A stretch of 64,000 nucleotides of DNA, from positions 1,240,001-1,304,000 of the forward strand of contig JALBUN010000001.1 of the NCBI GenBank assembly GCA_025174535.1, in the 5' to 3' direction. The position numbers and the translations under genes are program-made. The stretch's first letter is position 1, and every line of letters begins with the position of its first letter. Below, piece by piece: positions 55,361 to 64,000 of the stretch. Source of the DNA: Cantharellus purpuraceus (Eukaryota > Basidiomycota > Agaricomycetes > Cantharellales > Hydnaceae). The notes under the pieces are model-generated. The model saw only the letters and a list, made by a program, of their open reading frames with translations, did not search any database and was not told the origin of the DNA.

Positions 55361-55787
55361 CAAATTGTCAACAATACAACGTGGCTTGGAGCAAATATAA
55401 GGAAGTTGTAGATCCTTATAGCTCGGGTAGCCAACTGGAAGGCGATAACATGACGCATGACAATATATCTGTTTGTAGAGACGTTTCGCCAGGTAAATAT
55501 TACCTCATTTCGTCGAAACAATTATGTGTAGAAATTACAGCAATTGGAGGCGCGTCAATTAATTGTGTCAGCGTTCAATTTCAACATTCAATCATCTGAC
55601 GGGTTTGCACACCTTCGTGTTGATGTACTAGTAGTTCTAGCTTAGCTGAAGATATGCTGGCCATAGAGAGCAGTAGGATTCTGCTGTACTGGTAGCAGCC
55701 GGTGATCACGGCAGCTAGCTTATTAGATGGCGTATCTCGGCGATCACGAACCTTCTGCAGGTTGCTCAGGGCCTGGCTCTAGCCAGT
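55361..55787. other. Intergenic, PEX11 to F-box gene
   Basis: 427 bases between two plus-strand genes; presumed PEX11 3' end and F-box gene promoter. No motif was recognised. Confidence 0.4.
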
Positions 55788-57649
55788 ATGCCACGTTCTA
55801 TAGGGCGGCGCCCCTCCCCTCCCCCTTCGGTGAAGGCTCGCGCTCCTACCAAGGGGAGTCGCAGGGAGCTTCTCTCTGCATCGCTGCTCACACAACATGA
55901 ACATGTTCCAACGGACCCATTCTCTGCGCTGAGTCTGTTGCGCAAAGTTATCAGCAACAGTGCACGTTCGCGCTACTCTATGACCCTCGAAGAGCACAAG
56001 CTATCCCTTCACTTGTTGACGGTCATCGAGCCATTCGTGAACGCGTCTCCGATGAGCTCGGACGATGCAAGACGCACAATGACCAGACAACCCAATGAAA
56101 TTCTGGACATGATTGCGTTTCACATCAATAGCAGGAAGGACTTGTTGGCGTTGGCTCTCACATGCCAGCGCCTTCGCAACGTAGTACTCCCTCGACACTT
56201 GGAATATCGCGTTATCCATTGCAAGCCAAGCTCTGAAAAGGTCTGGAGGCACCTCATTACTCACCCTCTTTTGGCATGCAATGTTCGCCGGCTCCGAATA
56301 ATGGATGAGAGGTCCCGTGAACCCGAGCATATTCCAACTATTCCAACTCGAGTAGCGGAGGAAGATGACACTGTTTTAAGTGAGGGCGTCGGGATGCATA
56401 CCGAGCAACAACGTTTGATCGTAGGTGCCCTGGCCCGAATGACTACGTTAATCTCCTTCTCGTGGACCTGCAACAACTCTTTGATATCTTTTGACGATGT
56501 ATCACCTACATTGTTCACCTGCGATATGCTCAAAGAAGTAGAAATATGCGATAATCTTATGTTCAATCATACTTCGGCACAAGATGAGTACCATGAGGGA
56601 GTTGACAATGCCCAGTGCCTCGAGGTGAGCTCCCTGTTTCACTCACTGAACCTTCACTTAGTGGTCGGTTGAGACCTCCGAGGTTCCTGATCTGACATCA
56701 ATAGCCATCCGAACTGCCAGAAACACTTACCGCCTGAGCAAGTATCCCTCCCTCACACGGATTCAGGGCCTGCTTGTATCTCATTGCCCCAATCTCACGA
56801 CTCTCCGCGTCGGATATGACCATCGTCGGCCCTTTATTCCTCGCGCAGACGAGTTCCTCTCACTTGGACGGTGGCCCAATCTTAGAACTCTGAGTCTCCA
56901 AAACCTCTGGTGTTCTACTCACGCCGGTTTTGATGCTGCTGCCAATTTTCTGGCCGCTCATCCTCTCATCGAAACCTTGCATTTTGAGCTTGGACGTGTG
57001 CAACTAGACCTCCCACTGGGAACACTCCCCAATTTGAAAGAGTTGGTGTGTACGAAAGAAATAGCGGTAGCGATTTTGTCATGCCCTCTGGATGGCAATG
57101 TGAGACGGCCATTGGAGGTACTGAAGGGTTTCAAACTTGGAGGAGGCCGTGACGACGCACTATTGACTTGCTTGAAGGGTTACCCAGCATTAAGACGTAT
57201 CGAGTTGCTCACTTTCAACGAAGTGGAGGACGTCCGAAAACTGGCTGAGGTTGCATCAAAGATAACATGGCTCGATGTGGGCAAAAAATCCGCACGTCCT
57301 GCCAAGGCCAACAACGTACCTGCCATGCCCAGTGTAGTACGCTCATTCCATCATGATGATGCTCTATATCAGGTTGTTGACCATCGAACAGAATGAATGG
57401 GCTACTGTGTTATGCGCTTTGCCAGAGTTGACGACGTTTCATGGTGTACACTTCTTCTACGAGTTCACAGATGCCGCGTCACATTCTGACCGCAGCCGCA
57501 TCAAGAAGAATGACGAGGTGGCATCTATGCTCGCTTGGAAGTGTCCAAAGCTGCGAAGAGTGGACTACCTAGAGAATTCGGGAAAAGTGGTGATTCTCGG
57601 GAAAGAAGGAGAAAGGTTCAAGTGGGAGGTGAGACGAGCCAAGGTATAA
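55788..57649 (+). CDS. F-box protein with leucine-rich repeats
   Basis: F-box proteins choose substrates for SCF ubiquitin ligases. The F-box is at 'MTRQPNEILDMIAFHINSRK' and 'DLLALALTCQRLRNVVLPRH', about 100 residues from the first ATG (55788). A later ATG such as 55980 (MTLEEHKLSLHLLTVIEPFV) may be the true start. Leucine-rich repeats follow: 'LLVSHCPNLTTLRVGYDHRR', 'RWPNLRTLSLQNLW', 'HPLIETLHFELGRVQLDLPL' and 'GYPALRRIELLTFNEVEDVR'. The end is 'CPKLRRVDYLENSGKVVILG' with TAA at 57647-57649. Introns are 56625-56661, only 37 nt, and about 57332-57390. F-box/LRR genes of this type are expanded in Agaricomycetes; the substrate is unknown. Confidence 0.75.
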
Positions 57650-58286
57650 CAACACATAAATATCGGACATTTGTTCTGACGAAGTGCTAAATCCAAAAGA
57701 AATTTTGGGACAATAAACAGTATGGCGTGCACATTGGCAATTTTCTCGTGGAGTACTTACCGGTATGAATAAAGCGTGGTCTCCTATATTTATCCGTACT
57801 GTTTTCACATCTTCGTATTGATCGAGATCGATCATGGATGATCCAAAGTTCTGGTGAGCGCCAAGCTATTTTGCGCCGCGAGCGCTATCTTGATCGATCG
57901 CCATTGCTTATGATGCCTCTCATCGATATTGTTCCTGCATATATCCAATAGTGGTTTTCTCAGCTTGGTCAGGAAATCCATGTCATTTCAGCCTTGTGCA
58001 CTGTTGGCCGTTCTGTAGTGGGCTACCATCTGGTCAGCGGGTGCTGTCAGTGTTCTGACTTAAGCTCCTGGTAAAGGCATAGAGTGTTCGAATATATCCC
58101 GAGATGGTCGTGCCTGAGCTTGCAGAAACCCTCTCGAAACGGCTTGGGGACTTTCTTTTCTCGACAAAGACGGGGATCTGGGACCATCAATGCTTAAATC
58201 TGTTTATTGTCTCGTGTGACGAGATTATCTGTCACATGTCAGGCCTCAGGGCTAGCGCATATACATGAGCTCTAGATGGCCAGGGT
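57650..58286. other. Convergent intergenic region
   Basis: About 640 bases between the F-box gene and the REV3 3' end. A palindromic GATCGA-rich patch (about 57820-57900) is the only feature noticed. Confidence 0.4.
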
Positions 58287-61200
58287 TCAGAGAAATACAT
58301 CATATTCTGATGCTGTGGGACCCGTCCCATCACTATAGCTGTCACTGTTCCACTCGCTCTGCAGCACCCTCTTGGAGTCCTCGATCGCCAGGTTTTCAAT
58401 AGCTCTTGTGAGCTCTGATACTCCTTGTAGAGCATCAAGGTCTTCTTCTGCCTTGTCTCTGGCGTAAAGCCATGGACAATCCAGAGATTCACACATGATG
58501 TCTTCTGCCTGTGAGCTTCCGGTACAACTCACACATACCGCATGTGCTGCTGTTACGCGCAGCTCAGCTTCTTGCAAGCGGCCTTGCAGTGCATGCAAAG
58601 ATTCTTGTGAGTTGTATCTGCAGGGCCGACACACGACTAGGAACAGGGATATTGATCGTGTAACGGAGACTGCCTGCGACCGACTTACCTTCGTCTGTAT
58701 TTGCACCACATAAGATGCACTGGTTACTCCGGTAGTGAGAGTCTGTAGCTCCTTTCTCTTCCTCCTTGATATCTTCTGCACGAAGCGCATCTTCCGCTTT
58801 GGCCTTCTCCGGAGATATAAGAACAGTCTCTGCATTATCTGCGACAGGCCCTTTCATCACTGCATGGTACCAACTTCTCACGTCTGCTCCTATCAGATTG
58901 AAAATCCGCTCTAGGGGTGGAATAAGCACCCTTGAAATGTAGTATTCCGGGTCGATGCGCTTGTTGCTAATTCCTCACGGTCAATGGCGCTAAAAAACGC
59001 ACACGTACAAGTTTGTCGCACCTATTGTGAAGCAGTTCTTCTGGTGCAACTGCTCTGTCCACCAGTTTCATGCCAGGCTCTCCGCGAGTAATAACATATG
59101 GGACACGCTCGCCGTACTGGGGCTCGTCGTTCGCGTCCTGGACCACTCGGCGAGCTGCGACCGCGGCTCCGGGTGGTGGTGGTATCTTGTCACTAATCTC
59201 ATGAATTACTTTCCAGTTGAGGGTCGAGTATCAAGACAACATACCTATATGTTCCTAGTCTGACTTCCTTGGCAAATATGAAGTCCTGAATTGGCACCGA
59301 TCCTTCCAGTATTTGTCTCCAGGACTTTTGACAGTATTGCTTGATTGCACTGAGGTCTTGAGATTGAAAGAGGATCCTATGTAATGAAAAGGTTCTAGAA
59401 AGACAGGCATCCAATATTCCATTCCACAACTCACTTTAAGCATCTCTCCACCATCTTCTGCTGGGCTGGGATCCCATCTCTCCTAACAGTCTCAATGCCC
59501 TTCGCATCGAAAACAGGTTTCTCATCGTCTGGACGCTCATACTTGAACCCAACATAACGCTTCTTGGCCATTAGTACAGAGGGTAAATAGACCTACCGCT
59601 AAATTTAGCTATCTGGAGATCAGGGACGTCAAGTGTCGCTCACTTTCTCAAATTTCAATTTGATTGGGGCAGGGTTTTGCGCCGTGACTGTGTCCGCCAT
59701 CTCGTTACCAATAAGAAAGGCCTGCTCCTTAGTCCTCCCATGCAAGTAGATGAATAATGAATCGGTATCCCCGTATACAACTCTCGCGCCCCATTTGTTA
59801 GTCGATTCAATGAGCTCAATGGCCTAGCGAACACCGTCAATGTTGACCTCCAGAGTTGTTTGTAGCATACCTTCTCTAATGTTTCGCGGCCACTTTGTAC
59901 AATAGCATCAGCGATTTCGACCGCAGGCATACGGCCAGAAAATGTTGCGCTCGTGTAGCCATAAGTCACGTTCGCGATGTATTTCAGGCTTAGTTGTCGA
60001 GCTTCGAGAACTCGCCTCAACGCCTGGATGTGTAGTAGTAACGTGTCAATTGTACTTAGGATACGAAGTATGTGTTTTCACCTTCTGTTCGCGGACACCT
60101 TTCATAGCTTGCTTAACCATCACGCGAGTGTCCAGCAGCTCATTCAACATCCTCCCAAGTAGTCCTTTCCGAACCTCGGGCTTAACAAAAAGCATACCAT
60201 TGGGGGAAACTGAGCAAGTTATCAGTTATCAGCATCGTGTTCAGAGAGGAGAAAGGAATGATCTGATCTGACTCATCATGTGTTCCCTCAAACTGTTCAA
60301 CAAGCCAGGTGGATTCTCGAGGTTATGCACGACACCGAGCTTATTTTTCCCTTTGAACTTCTGTATACGGCCCAAGCATGTAGAATAGCAATAGTTGTAA
60401 GCAATCATGACAGAGGGGTATAAAGATTGGAAGTCAAGAACAACAACAGGGCCCTTATAAAATGATGAATACGGCTCCATGATCAGAGGCATACATTCCG
60501 CTGCATTTTGTTTTCCAACCTATACAGATACATGTCATCTAGTGTGAGCTAAAAAAATCAAGAAAACTGACATCGGACTTGCTTGGGGATATAAGCACGA
60601 AGCTTTCGGGTTTTGCTATGCGAAACATAAAAGACTCCACTTTGAATTGGGAACCGCGGCTAATCACGGAGAAAAAGTCTACTCCAAACACTCTGGCAAA
60701 CTCGCTTCGTGTGGCACCATCAATGCCAAATGAAGCGAAAGACGTGGCTTCACGCACGCAGTTTTAGTTATGACTTCAGCCGCATCCAACATCTCGAGTA
60801 ACATACACGATCGACGCATGAAATATCGCAATACACAAACGGTCTGTGCAGGTACAGGACTGTTGAACCATCGCGTCAGCGTTGCAGCTGAGTATTTTGG
60901 TACACTATGATGTTCTGTCAGCATCCAATCTTGTTGATCGCGAGGACGCACCGTCTATTCAACAAATGGAAGACAACATTTTCAAAACTATACGTGTTGA
61001 GGGAGAGCTCAACGCGCATTAACCTCCACACATTGAGCACATGTCGTCCGACAACTTTGAACGTCGATGTGGTTCTTATACCCCATTGATCGGAACCACC
61101 ACCCAGCTGTCGGATGGGCGCGCGACCTATTGCATCGCTCACATCGAGGCCTTCGAGACATATCAACCGTTAACTCTCGGATGTGATTGTGGCTGTATCA

Positions 61201-64000
61201 CACACCAAAAGTCTTTCCCCTTGCTTCAAGGTAACCCCATGATGCCGCCTGAACTTCCCAGCCTGCCACTATGTCTGGGTTGAGCTCCAGGACTTTATCG
61301 ATAATGCCATTGATCAGATCAAGTTCGCTGGGCACGATGCTGAGTTCTCCCGCATGAGGAGACATACGCGCATCAAAGTGCTTGGACTCGACGATTATAA
61401 CACCGGTCTTACATGCTGCAACTGAGTGTTCAGGCATGTGTTCGTCTTGGAAGCTATAGAATATAGCGACAATGTCGTTCTCACTAGGATTTGGGACTAT
61501 TGGACCGGAGAATTTTGCTAGTGCAAGATTGCATGATCGAGTGCATGTGGAGTTAGAATGTCTGCGTACCAAAAACCTCTAAAGTGAGGATTGACATGCT
61601 TTGTTTTTCACGGGTTGATTCTAATGGATCATTTGGGGTGGCCTTGAAACCATAAATGTTGTCTTGAGTCTGATCATCGATCTGTCAACTCGTCAGCGTG
61701 TCATCCGGCTCTGCATGATTTCCCGCTCACATGTGGTCGGCGTTTTGGCTTCTTTCTATAGTCTCCACCTGCCTTTTTGTTGAATTCCATCTGTTGTTCA
61801 TTCTTCAACCACGCAGCTATCCTTTTACTAGTCGGTGGCCAACTGGCATACTCCCACCCATCGACACCATCAGGCAACGGATCCATCTTTGTTGCTTGAC
61901 CATCACCAGTCCAAGGGGATAGGAAGGCAGTTCCTGACCCCCCCGTAAGGTCAAAAAGCAGACCGGCGTACTCTCTTGGACGATCCGGAAGGTCTTCCGA
62001 AGCGGAGTAAAACGGGTCACGGTATTCCTTGAGTGTTATTCCGTATGCGGGAAGAGTATCAAGGAGAGCAATGGCGCGAGGTGGAGAACGAGTGTACACA
62101 AAGCCCCGCGAGCCAAGCTGCAAGTTTGAATGACTTGCTTGTTGTGAACTGACGTTGGGCCCTGTGAAGGAGCTTGAAGTCGAGCGCTGCTCAAGTTTTC
62201 TGCGTTTCGCAGTAGGTTGACCGCTGTCTTCGAGCGACTCCGTCTGAGCACTGGAGCTTGAGAGAAAAGGACCTATTTCGGATTTTGTATACTCCAACCG
62301 ATGATCAATGGTGAGTGCGGAGGTTAGGGCGTCATCGAGGATAGCGGTGTTTAACTTTGCTTTCAGGACAGGTGTGAGCCAGGATTGCGCTTGTGTGAGG
62401 GGTGGGGAATTAGTTTCTGAGAAAGCAGGATGCGCCTCCTTGTTCAACACAGCCACCACGTCGTGTCGCACTTGGATAGACTTTTCCTCGTCGTCATGGA
62501 CGCGGGGTCTTTGTTCAGAAAAAGTAGTCGAAGATGTCAACTCGTGGCATGCTCTGCCTGTTAGATGATGTATGTCATTCTTGAAATTATGAGGATCAAT
62601 TTGTGCAGAATCATGGTCTTCTGATCGCTGAAGCTCTGAAGAAGAACCATCCTCAGTACCGGGATCAACGCTGAAGACTAAATAAGTAAACAAAGGCAGG
62701 CCTGTATCGAAAGCGTACCCAAGCTCATCATCTTCACCTTCATCCTCGCCGTCTCTGTCCCGTAGTGCAGTTTGCTCTTCTTCGTCCCTGACTAACCTGT
62801 TAATTTCCTGGCTCGAGAGCATGGATTCGTCAACATCTAGTTCTCCCGCATTATTCTCGCCAACATCGACTGTCATGATACTCCAGCTTTCGGGTCTGGA
62901 GTTAGCCATCTTGTCAAGTCCGTCATTCTCATTATGTTTGGGTCTCCAAGTCCTTCTTTCTAAACCCCATAAGGCTTCGATGCTTTCAAAGGTGTTCATA
63001 ACCCACTTTTCCCAAGACCTGTTCCGTTCACGATAAGTTTTACCCTCAGTTTCGTCCTGGTTGCACTTGTCGAATAAGAGGGTCTGCAAGCGCTCAAGAT
63101 CCACCCACTCGCCGCCTTTGCTGCGTCTGTACTCACTGAGGAGCTTGGGCATCTCGGGAGACGCAGACAGTCCGCTGGATATGCGACGACGACGCTCATC
63201 TTCCCAAAGTTCCCTGACACTATGAATGAGAGGAACGGATGGCAGAGAAGGCGCAGAGATGCGGAGCGACGAATGTATATCGCGGGATTCAAGGTCATGC
63301 CTGTTCAGAATTTGATGAGAACAGACATCAAGCTCTAAGGAAAGTCGGGTCTGTTTGAAGTAGGGAGACGTTGGAAGCGACTCAGAGCAAGGGATGTCAC
63401 TTGGACCTTGGTTATCTCCTCGCAGAAACACTTCACCGAGGTCAACCCATCCGCATCCGTAGAGGCTAAAGTCGCACATAAACTGTAGATAATAACTGAG
63501 ATGACTCTCATACGTAGTAAACCTTGTCCTCATGATTCCGCCCGACTGAAGGATTGTAACTGTGCGTGAAACGTATGTGGGATCCGCGACGAGGACCTTG
63601 AGGAAGGGTTGATAGAAGGTATGAAATCCATAGAAAGGGATGCCTTTGACAAGAATTATAGCACGGATGTACTGCGCATTCGGACCATGTGGGTTACGGT
63701 GAAGAGAAAGAGCAATCGCGTGATTGAGTGATTTAGTAACTTTACATATATAGCTTTTCACTGTGGAGCAAGTCACGTAAATCATTTGCAAGATGTTGAA
63801 TGTAACCCAACCTTTGTCTGGATTAAGCGATCCATGATAGTCGACAAAGAAGTAGGGGTACACTTGATGTACATGAAGACAAGCACGCTGTCCAGTCGAC
63901 GACAAACCATATATACGGATCACAGGCACTTTGGGCAGAAACGACTCATCTAGTGGCCCTGGTCTTGCAAGTGTGTGGTCGACGTTGTCCAGTCGAACGC
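58287..64000 (-). CDS. REV3: DNA polymerase zeta catalytic subunit Rev3 (5' end beyond right edge)
   Basis: Rev3 is the B-family polymerase of translesion synthesis, extending past DNA lesions with Rev7 and the Pol31/Pol32 subunits. The reading enters at 64000 with 'VRLDNVDHTLARPGPLDESF' and 'VPVIRIYGLSSTGQRACLHV', close to the N terminus. A long poorly conserved linker follows to about 61700. The exonuclease-like domain has 'SILTLEVF', where the catalytic D-x-E is T-L-E, and 'PDIVAGWEVQAASWGYL', as in proofreading-dead Rev3 proteins. Polymerase motifs are 'VVVLDFQSLYPSVMIAYNYC' (about 60440-60380), 'VVYGDTDSLFIYL' (about 59775) and 'AKKRYVGFKYERPDDEKPVF' (about 59570). The C terminus carries the zinc CysA (CILC, CRPC) and the 4Fe-4S CysB (CVSC, CESLDC) clusters and ends 'SEYDVFL' at 58287. 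Many introns; no break noticed. Confidence 0.93.

Noticed and set aside
55273..55599. Separate gene over the PEX11 3' end
   Set aside because: The frame spans the last PEX11 intron and exon; the exon 'FISSIMALRTQWKAVSK' explains the coding signal.
1..64000. tRNA or rRNA genes
   Set aside because: No cloverleaf with A and B boxes and no rRNA-like stretch was found by eye; a tRNAscan run would settle it.

Overview
The window is nuclear DNA from a filamentous basidiomycete, most likely an Agaricomycete; I cannot name the order. The reasons are dense short introns (mostly about 45-70 nt, GT-AG), very close gene spacing on both strands, and a gene set with clear fungal orthologues: BDP1, DDB1, DMC1, CWC25, RPB2, a PTM1-like Golgi receptor, PEX11 and REV3. 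No tRNA, rRNA, CRISPR array or prokaryotic feature was seen.

Layout. 1-14924 is the gene-sparse left arm: a truncated leucine-rich-repeat gene, a secreted GH92 alpha-mannosidase, a small voltage-sensor-like membrane protein, an orphan gene and a cytochrome P450, separated by gene-free stretches of 1-2.4 kb. 14925-21834 holds BDP1 (RNA polymerase III initiation) and a large unknown membrane-anchored protein. 22395-35406 is a transposon graveyard. It contains a Ulp1-type (C48) peptidase pseudogene, four copies of a 1.2-1.4 kb LTR family, three copies of a second LTR family of about 530 bp, a coiled-coil gene fragment, and a Ty1/Copia element in reverse orientation with a 258-bp LTR and a copia-type primer-binding site. 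Several solo LTRs keep perfect 5-bp target duplications, so the nesting order can be read: Copia first, then LTR-2 copies into it, then an LTR-1 into one of those. 35899-64000 is compact housekeeping territory: DDB1, a Swc3-like protein, DMC1, CWC25, RPB2, PTM1-like, PEX11, an F-box protein and REV3, which runs off the right edge.

Functional themes. Three genes of the right arm act on DNA damage or recombination (DDB1, DMC1, REV3), two on transcription or RNA processing (RPB2, CWC25), with BDP1 to the left; this is synteny, not an operon. Several pairs share short divergent promoters, the tightest being the 113 bp between the Swc3-like gene and DMC1.

No clearly new biological system was found. 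The most rewarding items are the nested and recombined LTR stack, an LTR carrying a cluster of Gcn4/AP-1-type sites, the double-C48 peptidase pseudogene, a 9-nt microexon in the GH92 gene, a GC-AG intron and a 367-nt intron in DMC1, and three otherwise conserved genes that each carry one reading-frame disruption. All splice sites were placed by eye from reading-frame continuity and family knowledge.
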